This document shows, one piece after another, positions 43,486 to 52,881 of a DNA stretch of 64,000 bases (positions are counted from its first letter, which is position 1; each line of letters opens with the position of its first letter). A model generated the notes under the pieces. The model saw nothing but the letters and a program-made list of their open reading frames with translations, had not been told where the DNA came from and made no database searches. The stretch lies in NCBI RefSeq assembly GCF_041690465.1, contig NZ_JAWLHG010000021.1, positions 21,139-85,138 of the forward strand, read 5' to 3'. Position numbers and translations under genes: made by a program. The stretch comes from Falsiroseomonas sp041690465 (GTDB lineage Bacteria; Pseudomonadota; Alphaproteobacteria; Acetobacterales; Acetobacteraceae).

Positions 43486-43755
43486 ATGGTGAGCGACAAC
43501 ATCACCACCGCCGACGTGCCCGTGGCCGCCTTGCTGCGCGTGCTGGACTCCGCGCGCAGCTTCCTCAGCCAGCGCGACCGCGTGGCCGCCATCGCGAACG
43601 GCGACGCCGCCGCGCCACGCCACCTCGCCGATGCGATCGACCGCGATTTCGCGCTCTTCTACATGGAGCGCGCGGCGCATGCCCTGCGCGTGGCGGTGGC
43701 GGAGGCGGATGCGGCGCGCGGCGCCCCGGCGGCGGAGCCTCTGCGGCCGTCATGA
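43486..43755 (+). CDS. Hypothetical small helical protein
   Basis: 89 residues, probably all helical, no signal: VPVAALLRVLDSARSFLSQRDR and HLADAIDRDFALFYMERAAHALRVAVAEADAA. No family recognised. The start has no strong ribosome site (GAGACAGAGCCCC upstream). It reads away from the LexA promoter and precedes the BTAD regulator by 85 bases. Codon use and composition look like a real gene, but function is unknown. Confidence 0.55.
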   Translation: MVSDNITTADVPVAALLRVLDSARSFLSQRDRVAAIANGDAAAPRHLADAIDRDFALFYMERAAHALRVAVAEADAARGAPAAEPLRPS

Positions 43756-43840
43756 GCGCAGACGACACGCCCTGCGTGCAATCGTAGCCCTGATTCCACT
43801 GCCGGGTGACGACATCGTTGAATCCGTTTACCTCGGACGC

Positions 43841-45862
43841 ATGGGCGGCTCTCTTTCCGGCCAGTTCCCGTCGCCGAACACCCGCGCTGGCGCGCTGCTG
43901 CCGCCGGATGCCTCCCCGCGGCTGCGGCTGGTCCTGATCGGGCGCATGGAGGCCTGGAGCCTGGCCTCGGTCTCGGTGCTGCCGCGCTCGCGCAAGACCA
44001 GGGCGCTGCTCGCCATCCTCGCGCTTGCCGCCGGCGAGGCGGTGCCGCGGGCCAGGCTGGCGGAGCTGCTCTGGTCCCGCCGCGGCGAGGACCAGCAGCG
44101 CGGGTCGCTCCGCCAGGCGGTGCGCGAGCTGACCGAGGCGCTGGCACCCGTCGGCCCGCCGCTGCTGCTGCCGACCCGTGACTCGGTCGCGCTGCGCGCC
44201 GGCCTGGTCTGGACCGATGCGGTGGAGGTGCTGCGCGCCAGCGCCGGCCAGCCGGAGACGCTCTCGCTGTTCACCGGGGTGCTGCTCGCCGATCTCGACG
44301 GGCTCGACGACGCTTTCGATGCCTGGCTGGCGGAACAGCGCCGCCGCCTGCAGGACGCCGCGGCGGCGCGGGCCGCCGGACTGCTGGCCGGCGCCGCCGA
44401 TCCCCGCGCCGCCATCGCCGCCGCCCGCCGCCTGATCGAGATCGAGCCGGCGCATGAGGGCGCCTGGCGGGCGCTGATCCGCGCGCAATCCGAGCTCGGC
44501 GACCGCGGCGCGGCACTGGCGGCCTATGAGAGGTGCCGTGACCTGCTGACCACGCGCTTCGGCGTCGCGCCGTCGCCGGAAACCGAGAGCCTTGCCCGCG
44601 CCCTCCGCGCGGGGGGCGCCGTGCCGAGCGCGGAGGCACCCGGACCCTCCCCGCCCCCGGCCCCGCATGCGGCCACGCGCGGCGCAAGGCTCGGCGTGCT
44701 GCCGCTCCGCACCCTCGGCGCCGAGACCGAACCGCATCTCGCCGCCGGACTCTCCGAGGAGATCGCCACCGCGCTGGCCCGCTTCCGCTGGCTGTTCGTC
44801 GCCGACAGCGCCTCGCTCGCCACCGCCACGGCGCAGCGCGGCGAGACCTCGGCGGCGCAGGAGCTGGGGCTCGACTTCCTGCTCTCCGGCACGGTGCAGC
44901 GCGCCGGCGCCCGCGTGCGCGTCTCCCTGCAGCTCACCGACCTGCGGCCGCCGGCGACCATCGTGTGGAGCCAGCGCTTCGAGAGCGAAAGCGGCGACAT
45001 GCTGGCCCTGCAGGACCAGACCGCGGCGGAGCTGGTGGCGCGGATCGACCCGGAGATCCTGCTGATCGAGGCCGAGCGCGCCGCCACGCGGCGCAGCATC
45101 GGCGCCACCGGCTACGACCTGCTGCTGCGCGCGGTCCCGGCGCTGCACCGGCTGGACCCGGACGGCTTCCTCGAGGCCGGGCGCCTGCTGTCCCGCGCCA
45201 CGGCGCTCGAGCCTGACTACGCCCCCGCCTTCGCCTGGCACGCCTATTGGCACCTGTTCCTGGTCGGCCAGGGCTGGGCCCGCAATGCGCAATCCTTCGC
45301 CGAGGCCGAGCGCCTGGCGCAGCGCGCCGTCGCGCTCGATCCGCAGGATGCGCATGCGCTCACCGTCTACGGCCATGTCCGCGCCTTCCTGCACCACGCG
45401 CTGCGCGAGGCGCGCGGGCTGCATGAGCGTGCGCTGGCGCTCAATCCGAACCTGGCGATGGCCTGGGTCTTCTCCGGCATGACCGAGAGCTACATCGGCG
45501 AGCACCGCCGCGCGCTGGAGCGGCTGGACCGCTACAAGCAGCTCTCGCCCTTGCATCCGCACGCCTTCTTCTTCGACGCCGCGCGCGGCATTCCGCTGCT
45601 GCTGCTGCATCGCCACGAGGAAGCGGCGGAAGTCGGCCGCGCGGCGATCTCGCTGCGGCCGGGCATGAGCTATCCCTACAAGTTCACCCTGAGCGCGCTC
45701 GGCCATCTCGGGGCGACGGCGGAAGCCGCGGCGCTGCGGGCGCGGCTGGCAATGATCGAGCCCGACTTCACGCTGGACCGCGCGACGCAGCGCAACCCGA
45801 TGGCGCGGGCGGATGACCGCACGCATTACGAGATGGGCCTGCAACTGGCCGGGGTGGCGTAG
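43841..45862 (+). CDS. BTAD (SARP-like)/TPR regulator
   Basis: 673 residues from ATG 43841. The N-terminal part SRKTRALLAILALAAGEAVPRARLAELLW is the OmpR-like DNA-binding start of SARP/BTAD regulators, followed by the BTAD helical repeats (HEGAWRALIRAQSELGDRGAALAAYERCRDLL). The middle section RLGVLPLRTLGAETEPHLAAG with EELGLDFLLSGTVQRAG resembles the region seen in adenylate cyclase-type and CadC-like regulators. TPR repeats fill the C-terminal third (about 480-640). No signal. Likely a transcription regulator sensing by protein contact; the target is unknown. The start is uncertain (ATG 43949 is an alternative). Confidence 0.75.
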   Translation: MGGSLSGQFPSPNTRAGALLPPDASPRLRLVLIGRMEAWSLASVSVLPRSRKTRALLAILALAAGEAVPRARLAELLWSRRGEDQQRGSLRQAVRELTEALAPVGPPLLLPTRDSVALRAGLVWTDAVEVLRASAGQPETLSLFTGVLLADLDGLDDAFDAWLAEQRRRLQDAAAARAAGLLAGAADPRAAIAAARRLIEIEPAHEGAWRALIRAQSELGDRGAALAAYERCRDLLTTRFGVAPSPETESLARALRAGGAVPSAEAPGPSPPPAPHAATRGARLGVLPLRTLGAETEPHLAAGLSEEIATALARFRWLFVADSASLATATAQRGETSAAQELGLDFLLSGTVQRAGARVRVSLQLTDLRPPATIVWSQRFESESGDMLALQDQTAAELVARIDPEILLIEAERAATRRSIGATGYDLLLRAVPALHRLDPDGFLEAGRLLSRATALEPDYAPAFAWHAYWHLFLVGQGWARNAQSFAEAERLAQRAVALDPQDAHALTVYGHVRAFLHHALREARGLHERALALNPNLAMAWVFSGMTESYIGEHRRALERLDRYKQLSPLHPHAFFFDAARGIPLLLLHRHEEAAEVGRAAISLRPGMSYPYKFTLSALGHLGATAEAAALRARLAMIEPDFTLDRATQRNPMARADDRTHYEMGLQLAGVA

Positions 45863-45875
45863 CGGCCTGCGCCCG

Positions 45876-46577
45876 CTACCCGAACACCGCCTCCACGCCG
45901 CCGAGCGGCCCGAGTGTCGCACGCAGCGTGCCCTCGGCCGCGACCGGTGGCGTGAGCCCCGCCACCACCAGCAGCGCCCCCGCGGGCAGCCCGCCCCAGG
46001 CGCGCGCCGCGGCGGCGGCCTCGGCGAAGGCGGCGGCGAGGTCGGTCGCCATGCCGCGCGGCCGCGATCCCTTGGCGCCGAGCGACACCTTGACCTCGCC
46101 CGGCGCTACGGCCATGCCCTTCCCCGCCACCACCAGGCCGAGCCGCGCGAGGTCGGCGGCCAGCACCGCATCCTCCTCGGGCGGCGTGGTGAAGCGGGTC
46201 GCGGCGATGTCGAGCGCGGGATGCAGCCGCGCCAGGACCGGGGGCGCCTGCGCGTCGGGGTCCAGCGCCTCGGCCAGCACGCCGACCACCGCCGCGGTGA
46301 CCAGCGGATGACGCAGGGCGCCGAGCGCCACGGGGGCGCCGGACGCCAGCAGCCGGCCTTCGATCATCGGCCCCGCCAATGCGGCCGCGCCAGGCCGGCG
46401 CAGCAGGCGCAGCCCGCAAGGGACGATGCCGAGCGAATCGAGCGTCGCCGCGGCGATGGCGGCGGCCTCGTCGGCGTCGCGCGGGGCGAGCCCAAGCGGC
46501 AGCGGTGCCAGCGGGTTGCCCGTCTCCATCGCCTCGGCGAACCAGCGCGCCGCGGCCTCCGCGTCGAACGGCGCCAT
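45876..46577 (-). CDS. 2-keto-4-pentenoate hydratase-like protein
   Basis: 233 residues. The C-terminal LPAGALLVVAGLTPPVAAEGTLRATLGPLGGVEAVF matches the end of the MhpD/HpaH hydratase and fumarylacetoacetase-related fold, and the N-terminal alanine-rich helix with ARDADEAAAIAAATLDSLG fits too. The metal-binding ExE segment is hard to place, so the protein may be inactive or divergent. The start overlaps the stop of the TRAP large permease (TGATG), so it is part of the TRAP operon and may process the imported acid. Confidence 0.6.
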   Translation of the reverse strand: MAPFDAEAAARWFAEAMETGNPLAPLPLGLAPRDADEAAAIAAATLDSLGIVPCGLRLLRRPGAAALAGPMIEGRLLASGAPVALGALRHPLVTAAVVGVLAEALDPDAQAPPVLARLHPALDIAATRFTTPPEEDAVLAADLARLGLVVAGKGMAVAPGEVKVSLGAKGSRPRGMATDLAAAFAEAAAAARAWGGLPAGALLVVAGLTPPVAAEGTLRATLGPLGGVEAVFG

Positions 46578-47992
46578 CAGTTCAGCGGCGGGAGTTGCAC
46601 GGCTTCATCCTCCATGAAGCCGCCCTGCGGCACCTCCAGGACATTGCCGCCGCCCTGCCCGCTCACCGGCGTGTCGTAGAGGTAGGAGGGCAGCCCGGTC
46701 GCGATCTCCGGGAAGATGTAGAGCAGCACCATCGCCAGGATGACGATGCCGACGAAGGGCAGGCAGCCGACGAAGATCTCGCCGAGGCGCACCTGCGGCG
46801 GCGCCACGCCCTTCAGGTAGTAGGCCGCCATCGCCACCGGCGGCGTCATGAAGCTGGTCTGCAGGTTGAGGCCCACCAGCACGCCGAAGAAGATCGGGTC
46901 CACGCCGAAGGTGTCCAGCAGCGGCAGGAAGATCGGCACGAAGATCAGCACGATCTCCGACCAGTCGAGCGGCCAGCCGAGGATGAAGATGATCACCTGC
47001 GTCACGATCAGGAAGGTGACCGGCGAGAGGCTGAGATCCTCGACGAACCACTTCTCCACCACATGATGCCCGCCGAGATAGCCGAACACCGAGGTGAAGA
47101 TGTAGGCGCCGACGAACAGCCAGCACACCATCGCCGTGGTGCGCGCGGTGAGGAACACGCTCTCCTTCAGCTTCTCCAGCGTGAAGGCGCGGTAGAGGAC
47201 GGCGAGCAGGATCGAGCCGGCAGACCCCATCGCCGCCGCCTCGGACGGCGTCGCCAGGCCGAGCAGGATGGCGCCGAGCACCATCATGATCAGCGCGGCG
47301 AGCGGCACGAAGGAGGTCATCACCGCCGTGATCACCGTCAGCACCGGGACGTTGCGCTCCTCCGGCGGCAGCTTCGGCGCCATCGAAGGGCGCAGCGTCG
47401 CCAGGACCACGACGTAGAGCAGATAAAGCCCCGCCAGCATCGCGCCGGGGAAGAACGCAGCGGCATAGAGCCGGGCCACCGAGGTGCCGGTGGTCGCGCC
47501 GTAGAGGATGAACATGATGGAGGGCGGGATCAGGATGCCGAGGCAGCCGCCGGCGCAGACCACGCCGGCCGCCAGGCGGGCATCGTAGCCGGCACGCAGC
47601 ATGGCCGGGAAGGCAAGCAGCCCCATCAGCGTCACCACCGCGCCGACGATGCCGGTGGCGGTGGCGAACAGCGCACAGGTGATCAGCGTGGCCACGGCGA
47701 GCGCGCCCGGCAGCCCGCCCGACGCCATCTGCAAGGCGCGGAACAGGCGATCGAGGATGTTCGCCCGCTCGATCACGTAGCCCATGAAGATGAACAGCGG
47801 CACCGAGATCAGGACGTCGTTGGCCATCACCGCATAGGTGCGCTGCACCAGCAGGTCGAAGACGCGCATCTCGAGCGAGAGGTAGCCGAAGCCGATGCCC
47901 ATCGCCATCAGCGTGAAGGCGACCGGGAAGCCGAGCAGGATCACCAGGATGAAGCTGCCCAGCATCACCATGCCGAGGACGGGATCGCTCAT
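46577..47992 (-). CDS. TRAP transporter large permease (DctM type)
   Basis: 471 residues with about 12 membrane segments, the main permease of a sodium-driven tripartite importer. Opening FILVILLGFPVAFTLMAMGIGFGYLSL and the helix GGCLGILIPPSIMFILYGATTGTSVARLY are DctM hallmarks. The stop overlaps the hydratase-like start by one base, and the start overlaps the small-permease stop by four bases. It works with the small permease and the periplasmic receptor to import an organic acid or related compound. Confidence 0.92.
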   Translation of the reverse strand: MSDPVLGMVMLGSFILVILLGFPVAFTLMAMGIGFGYLSLEMRVFDLLVQRTYAVMANDVLISVPLFIFMGYVIERANILDRLFRALQMASGGLPGALAVATLITCALFATATGIVGAVVTLMGLLAFPAMLRAGYDARLAAGVVCAGGCLGILIPPSIMFILYGATTGTSVARLYAAAFFPGAMLAGLYLLYVVVLATLRPSMAPKLPPEERNVPVLTVITAVMTSFVPLAALIMMVLGAILLGLATPSEAAAMGSAGSILLAVLYRAFTLEKLKESVFLTARTTAMVCWLFVGAYIFTSVFGYLGGHHVVEKWFVEDLSLSPVTFLIVTQVIIFILGWPLDWSEIVLIFVPIFLPLLDTFGVDPIFFGVLVGLNLQTSFMTPPVAMAAYYLKGVAPPQVRLGEIFVGCLPFVGIVILAMVLLYIFPEIATGLPSYLYDTPVSGQGGGNVLEVPQGGFMEDEAVQLPPLN

Positions 47993-48591
47993 CGATGGGC
48001 TTCCTGCGGCGCGGCGCCATGCAGCTCGGCCGCGCGCTGCAGGGCGACCTCCTCCATCTCCTGCACGTCGCTGAGTCGCGGCGGCCATTTCCCGTCGCGC
48101 AGCGCGAGGAGGCAGCGCGCGGCCTCGGCGGCGCCCTGGATGAGCATCAGCACGCCGACGGCGGGGATGGCGAACTTGAACGGCCAGACGAAGGGCCCGA
48201 CCGGGCTGAAGCCGGAGCGCTCGTTCTGGTGGTAGGATTGCAGGAAGAAGTCCCAGCCGAACCAGACCAGCGCGAGCATCGCCGGGAAGTAGAACAGCAG
48301 GTAGAGCGCGAAATCCGCGCCGCCCTGCACCCGCACCGGCATGACCCGGTAGAGGAAGTCGGCGCGCACATGCCCGTTGCGCGAGAGCGTGTAGGCGCCC
48401 GCGCACATGAACAGCGTGCCGTAGAGCATGTAGGAGACGTCGAAGGCCCAGGTGGTCGGCGCGCGGAACCAGTAGCGCAGCACCACCTCGTAGCAGATCA
48501 CGATCGTCAGCAGCAGGATGCACCAGCCGAAGAGCTTGCCGACCGCCGCACTCAGCCGGTCGGCCGCCAACAGCCAGGATTGCAGGCCCAT
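47989..48591 (-). CDS. TRAP transporter small permease (DctQ type)
   Basis: 200 residues, four membrane segments, with CYEVVLRYWFRAPTTWAFDVSYMLYGTLFMCAGAYTLSRNGHVRADFL, the typical DctQ pattern. The start ATG at 48591 has GGAGG 9 bases upstream; a GTG at 48609 is possible but less supported. It is encoded between receptor and large permease, as usual. Confidence 0.9.
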   Translation of the reverse strand: MGLQSWLLAADRLSAAVGKLFGWCILLLTIVICYEVVLRYWFRAPTTWAFDVSYMLYGTLFMCAGAYTLSRNGHVRADFLYRVMPVRVQGGADFALYLLFYFPAMLALVWFGWDFFLQSYHQNERSGFSPVGPFVWPFKFAIPAVGVLMLIQGAAEAARCLLALRDGKWPPRLSDVQEMEEVALQRAAELHGAAPQEAHR

Positions 48592-48670
48592 CGGGTCACG
48601 CCTCCCCACCCGGATACGCGACGGCGCCTGCCCCGGTCCCCCGGGGCAGGCGCCGCCAAGCCGGCGCGCC

Positions 48671-49789
48671 TCAGCCGCGCGCGAAGAAGTGGTTGAAGGC
48701 CAGCGCCGAACTGGCCTGGTAGCGCAGGTAGAAGGCGCTGACCCGGCGGCACCATGCGCGCTGGCTGTCGGTCACCTTCTTGAAGAAGGGATCGGTCTCC
48801 AGGTTGCGCAGCACGCCGTCCCAGGCGCGCAGCTGCGCTTCCAGGATGGGGCGCGGGGTGACCGCGACGTTGACGCCCTGCGTCGAGGCCATCGCCTGCA
48901 GGTCGTTCGGATAGCGCAGCTGCTGCTTCCACGACATGTCGGCCGAGGCGGCCTCGGCGGAGTGCCGCAGGATCGCCTTCAGCTCGGCCGGCAGCGCATC
49001 GTATTTCGGCTTGTTGAACAGGACCTCGAAGGTCTCGGTGTTCTGGTGGTAGGACTGCAGCATGAAGTTCTTCGCCACGTCCGGGAAGCCGAGCACGCGG
49101 TCGGAGGACGGGTTGTTGAACTCGGCGCCGTCGATCACGCCGCGCTCCAGCGCCGGCACGATCTCGCCGCCCGGCAGCGCGGTGACCGCCGCGCCCATGG
49201 AGTTGAACAGGTCGGTCGCCAGGCCCACCGTGCGGTAGCGCAGGCCGCGCAGCTGCTCGGCGCTGGTGATCGGGTTCTTGAACCAGCCGAGCGGCTGGGT
49301 GGGCATCGGGCCGGTCTGGAAGCCGACCACGTTCACCCGCAGGATGTCGCTGATCAGCTCGTTGTACAGCGCCTCGCCGCCACCGTAGTAGAACCAGGCG
49401 AGATAGGAATTGGCGTCGTAGAACCAGGCCGGCGGGGTGCCGAACAGGCTGAACGCCTTGTTCTTGCCGAACCAGTAGGCCGAGACGCCGTGGCCGCCAT
49501 CGAGCGTGCCGGCGCTGACCGCGTCGATCAGCTGGAATGCACCCACCACCGCGCCGGCCGGCAGAAGTTCCATGCGCAGACGCCCGCCCGCCATCGCGTT
49601 GACGCGGGTGGCATAGTCGCTGGCGAACTCATGGAAGATGTCGCGCGCCGGCCAGGTGGACTGAAAGCGCCAGGTAACGGTCTGCGCACGGCTGACATTC
49701 GGGGTGGCCAGCACTGCCGTGCCCGCGGCGCCAACTGCGGCAGCCTTCAAAAGGCCGCGCCGACCGGCGGGCGTCTTCGACTCGCTCAT
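48671..49789 (-). CDS. TRAP transporter solute receptor (DctP type)
   Basis: 372 residues. The N-terminus carries a twin-arginine signal (GRRGLLKAAAVGAAGTAVL with a RAQ cleavage site). The mature part has the DctP/TAXI-like features FQSTWPARDIFHEFASDYATRVNAMAGGRL and IVPALERGVIDGAEFNNPSSD. The region around GLRYRTVGLATDLFNSMGA contains the conserved arginine of the ligand site. GGGAGG precedes the ATG. First gene of the operon receptor, small permease, large permease, hydratase-like. Confidence 0.92.
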   Translation of the reverse strand: MSESKTPAGRRGLLKAAAVGAAGTAVLATPNVSRAQTVTWRFQSTWPARDIFHEFASDYATRVNAMAGGRLRMELLPAGAVVGAFQLIDAVSAGTLDGGHGVSAYWFGKNKAFSLFGTPPAWFYDANSYLAWFYYGGGEALYNELISDILRVNVVGFQTGPMPTQPLGWFKNPITSAEQLRGLRYRTVGLATDLFNSMGAAVTALPGGEIVPALERGVIDGAEFNNPSSDRVLGFPDVAKNFMLQSYHQNTETFEVLFNKPKYDALPAELKAILRHSAEAASADMSWKQQLRYPNDLQAMASTQGVNVAVTPRPILEAQLRAWDGVLRNLETDPFFKKVTDSQRAWCRRVSAFYLRYQASSALAFNHFFARG

Positions 49790-49910
49790 ACGTTTCCTCC
49801 CAGACGGGGCGCCCGCGGCGTCGCGCGGGATGCCAGGTTGGTCCGGGGAGTCAATTACGGGGGCTTTCAGCCTTGCGCAATGGTCGGTGGTTCTTCCGGT
49901 CTGCCGGGGA

Positions 49911-50723
49911 CTACTTCGTGACGAAGGCCTTCTCGACCACGTAACTTCCGGGGTTGCTATTTGATCCCTCAACAAACCCCCGTTGTTCGAGCAATGACCT
50001 GACATCGCTGTTCATGGACTCGGAGCCGCAGAGCATTGCCCGGTCCCGCTCCGGCGAGAGCGGCGGCAGGCCGAAGCGATCCGTCAGCCGCCCGGATTGG
50101 ATCAGGGTGGTGATCCGGTCGGTGGTGGCGAAGGGCTCCCGCGTCACGCTGGGCCAGTAGGTCAGCTTGCCGGCCACCACCTCTCCGAGCAGCTCATGGC
50201 CGGGCAGGCCCTCGATCGTCTCGCGATAGGCAAGTTCGGCCACCTCCCGGACGGTGTGCACCAGGACCACCCGCTCGAACCGGTCATAGGTCTCAGGGTC
50301 GCGGATCAGGCTCATGAAGGGGGCGAGGCCGGTGCCGGTGGCGAACAGCCACAGCACGCCGCCCGGTATCAGGTTGTCCGGCACCAGCGTGCCGGTGGCC
50401 TTCCTGCCGATCAGCACCCCGTCGCCCGGCCTGATGTGCTGCAGGCGCGAGGTCAGCGGTCCGTGCTGCACCTTGATGGAGAGGAATTCCAGCTGCTCCT
50501 CCCAGGGCGGGCTGACCATGGAATAGGCGCGGACCAGCGGCTTGCCGTCCACCACAAGGCCGATCATGGCGAACTGGCCGGCGCCAAACCGGAAATGCGC
50601 GTCGCGCGTGCAGGTGAAGGAGAACAGCCGGTCGGTCCAGTGATGCACCGTCAGGACCCGCTCCAGGAAGAAGCCAGGGGGCGCCGTCACGGTCGCGGCG
50701 ATCTCGGAAGCGGAGGTGCTCAT
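49911..50723 (-). CDS. fpr: Ferredoxin-NADP(+) reductase
   Basis: 270 residues. FAD-binding RAYSMVSPPWEE and NAD(P) region LFATGTGLAPFMSL, plus the C-terminal MLCGSESMNSDV and the terminal YVVEKAFVTK, are those of bacterial Fpr-type reductases. These supply reduced ferredoxin/flavodoxin or return electrons to NADP and defend against oxidative stress. It could power the Rieske oxygenase at 11.4 kb, which lacks a neighbouring reductase, though this is speculative. Start at 50723 (MSTSASEI) has TAGGATGCCC just upstream; ATG 50729 is two codons earlier. It overlaps nothing on the plus strand of note. Confidence 0.9.
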   Translation of the reverse strand: MSTSASEIAATVTAPPGFFLERVLTVHHWTDRLFSFTCTRDAHFRFGAGQFAMIGLVVDGKPLVRAYSMVSPPWEEQLEFLSIKVQHGPLTSRLQHIRPGDGVLIGRKATGTLVPDNLIPGGVLWLFATGTGLAPFMSLIRDPETYDRFERVVLVHTVREVAELAYRETIEGLPGHELLGEVVAGKLTYWPSVTREPFATTDRITTLIQSGRLTDRFGLPPLSPERDRAMLCGSESMNSDVRSLLEQRGFVEGSNSNPGSYVVEKAFVTK

Positions 50724-50841
50724 GGGCATCCTAAATGCGTCAGCGGGGCCGATGCTGCAACGCGGAAGCTGGCGCCGCCTTGCGATGGCGCAACCCGCGC
50801 GACTGCGCCATGCTTCCGGCGCGCAACCCGGAAGTCGAGCC

Positions 50842-51543
50842 ATGGACAAACCGCCCGTCGGGCCGGAGGTGGACACCACCCCGCGCCCCCTCCCCGCCCG
50901 CGTGCCGCATCGCGGCGCCGCGGTGGACCTCGAACCGCTGGCCGTGCGCCATGCGGAGGACCTCTGGCAGGCCGCGCAGGCGGACGCCGCCGGCCATTCC
51001 TGGGCCTACATGGGCTATGGCCCCTTCGCCGATGCCGCCGCGATGCGCCGCCACGTGGCCGGCTTCGCCGCGCAGCACGACCCCATGGCCTGGGCGGTCC
51101 GCCCGCACCGCTCCGGGCGGATCGAGGGCTGGCTGACCCTGATGGAGATCCAGCCCGCCAACGCTGCGATCGAGATCGGCCATATATGGTTCTCTCCACG
51201 GTTGCAGCGGACCCGCGCGGCCACCGAGGCGATGTTCCTGCTGATGCGCCATGCGATGGACGACCTCGGCTACCGGCGCCTGGTGTGGAAATGCAACGCG
51301 CTGAACGCACCTTCCCGCACCGCCGCCGCCCGTCTGGGCTTCGTGTTCGAGGGCGTGCTCCGTGCACATCTGGTGGTGAAGGGCCGCCGCCGCGATACCG
51401 CGTTCTTCTCGATCCTGGACAGCGAATGGCCCGCAAGGCGGGACGCCATCGCCGCATGGCTCGACGACGGCAACTGGGACCACCAGGGCGCGCCACGCAG
51501 CTCGCTCTCGGCGGCGACCGCCGGGCTGGCGGCGGAGGGCTGA
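50842..51543 (+). CDS. GNAT-family N-acetyltransferase (RimJ/RimL type)
   Basis: 233 residues. The acetyl-CoA region IEIGHIWFSPRLQRTRAATEAMFLLMRHAMDDLGYRRLVWKCNALN followed by SRTAAARLGFVFEGVLR is the standard RimJ/RimL-like pattern. Such enzymes acetylate alpha-amino groups or small amines. The start at 50842 gives MDKPPVGPEVD; the longer upstream frame is intergenic. It is divergent from fpr. Confidence 0.85.
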   Translation: MDKPPVGPEVDTTPRPLPARVPHRGAAVDLEPLAVRHAEDLWQAAQADAAGHSWAYMGYGPFADAAAMRRHVAGFAAQHDPMAWAVRPHRSGRIEGWLTLMEIQPANAAIEIGHIWFSPRLQRTRAATEAMFLLMRHAMDDLGYRRLVWKCNALNAPSRTAAARLGFVFEGVLRAHLVVKGRRRDTAFFSILDSEWPARRDAIAAWLDDGNWDHQGAPRSSLSAATAGLAAEG

Positions 51544-51550
51544 GCGGCCG

Positions 51551-51580
51551 TTCGAGCATACCGGGTTCGAGCATACTGGG
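51551..51580 (+). repeat. Two tandem copies of a 15-bp repeat
   Basis: TTCGAGCATACCGGG at 51551-51565 followed by TTCGAGCATACTGGG at 51566-51580, 14 of 15 identical. It lies in the gap between the acetyltransferase and the amidase, 90 bases before the amidase start. Could be an activator-binding repeat or a slipped-strand duplication; no other role visible. Confidence 0.45.
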
Positions 51581-51669
51581 CGGAAGCGTGACCGTTGTCT
51601 TTCGCGGCCACCTGCCGCAGGGTTTCCATGCTTGCGTGATCCAACGGGACGATCGGGGACATCGCGAAT

Positions 51670-52866
51670 ATGGCTGGCGTGATCGAGGACCGGGTCGGCG
51701 CCTTCGTGCCGGGGCCCAGAGCGGAAGTGCCCGGCGCCCTGGAGGGCCCGCTCGCCGGGCTCGACTTCGCGGTGAAGGACCTGTTCGACGTCGCCGGCGT
51801 GCCGACCACCTACGGCAACCCCGATTGGGCGCGGACCCACCCGCCGGCCGCCGGCACCGCGCCGGTGATCCTGGCGCTGCTCCAGGCCGGGGCGACCCTG
51901 CGCGGCAAGACCAGGACGGTCGAGCTGGCCTATGGCCTGACCGGCGAGAATGTCTGGCACGGCACGCCGACCAACCCGGCCGCGCCGGACCGCTTCCCCG
52001 GCGGCTCCTCCTGCGGCTCGGCGGCGGCGGTGGCGGCGGGGCTGGTGGATTTCGCGCTCGGCTCCGACACCGGCGGCTCGGTGCGGATCCCCGCCTCCTA
52101 CTGCGGCATCTTCGGCATCCGCCCCTCCTGGGGCGCGGTCAGCCTGACCGGCGCCTGCCCGCTCGGCCCCTCCTTCGATGTCGCGGGGTGGTTCGCGCGC
52201 AGCGCCACGGTGCTGCGGCAGGTCGGCGGCGTGGTGCTGCCGCCGGGCGGCGAGGACCGGCTCGGCCCGCTGCTGCGCGTGCAGGAAGCCTGGATGAACG
52301 CGGTGCCCGCCACTGCGGCGGCGCTGGCCGGCACGCTCGGCGCCGTGGAGCGGCTGCTCGGCCCGGCGCTGCCGGTCAACCTGGTGCCCGAGACGCTCGA
52401 CCAGCTCTACGAGAATTTCCGCCTGGCGCAGGCGCAGGAGGCCTGGACGAGCCTCGGCTCCTGGATCGAGGCCACGCGTCCGGCCTTCGGCCCCGGCGTC
52501 GGCGAGCGCTTCGCGGCGGCCAAGGCGGTGGAGCCGGCCCGCGCCGCCGAGGCCCGGCGCATCGGCGCGGCGTTCCGCAGCCGGGTGCGCGCGCTGCTCG
52601 CCGGCGGGGCGGTGCTGGCCTACCCGACCTCGCCGGTCGCGGCCCCCCGCCTCGACACGCCCCCGGAGGGACAGCAGGCGGTGCGGGAGCGCACCATGGG
52701 CGTGACGGCGATCGCCGGCCTCGGCGGCCTCTGCGAGGTGAGTCTGCCGGCGGCCAAGGCCGAGGGCGCGCCGGTCGGCCTGTCGCTGGTGGCGGCGCCG
52801 GGGCGCGACCGGGCGCTGCTGGCGCTGGCCGAGGAGGTGGCTGCGGAGTTGCGGCTCGGCGCGTGA
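51670..52866 (+). CDS. Amidase-signature hydrolase
   Basis: 398 residues. Amidase signature: catalytic lysine in AVKDLFDVAG, the cis-serine in GGSSCGSAAAVAAG, and the nucleophilic serine in GSDTGGSVRIPAS. Glycine/serine-rich signature region lies at about 112-150. Hydrolyses an amide to acid and ammonia; substrate uncertain. GTRGKT-like text GKTRTVELAYGLTG follows the family. A terminator-like hairpin and a palindromic repeat follow. Confidence 0.88.
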   Translation: MAGVIEDRVGAFVPGPRAEVPGALEGPLAGLDFAVKDLFDVAGVPTTYGNPDWARTHPPAAGTAPVILALLQAGATLRGKTRTVELAYGLTGENVWHGTPTNPAAPDRFPGGSSCGSAAAVAAGLVDFALGSDTGGSVRIPASYCGIFGIRPSWGAVSLTGACPLGPSFDVAGWFARSATVLRQVGGVVLPPGGEDRLGPLLRVQEAWMNAVPATAAALAGTLGAVERLLGPALPVNLVPETLDQLYENFRLAQAQEAWTSLGSWIEATRPAFGPGVGERFAAAKAVEPARAAEARRIGAAFRSRVRALLAGGAVLAYPTSPVAAPRLDTPPEGQQAVRERTMGVTAIAGLGGLCEVSLPAAKAEGAPVGLSLVAAPGRDRALLALAEEVAAELRLGA

Positions 52867-52881
52867 AGGCCGGCGCGGCTA

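Noticed and set aside
51550..51575. Possible LexA box GTTC...GTTC before the amidase
   Set aside because: The two GTTC elements are separated by 11 bases, not 7; they belong to the 15-bp tandem repeat.
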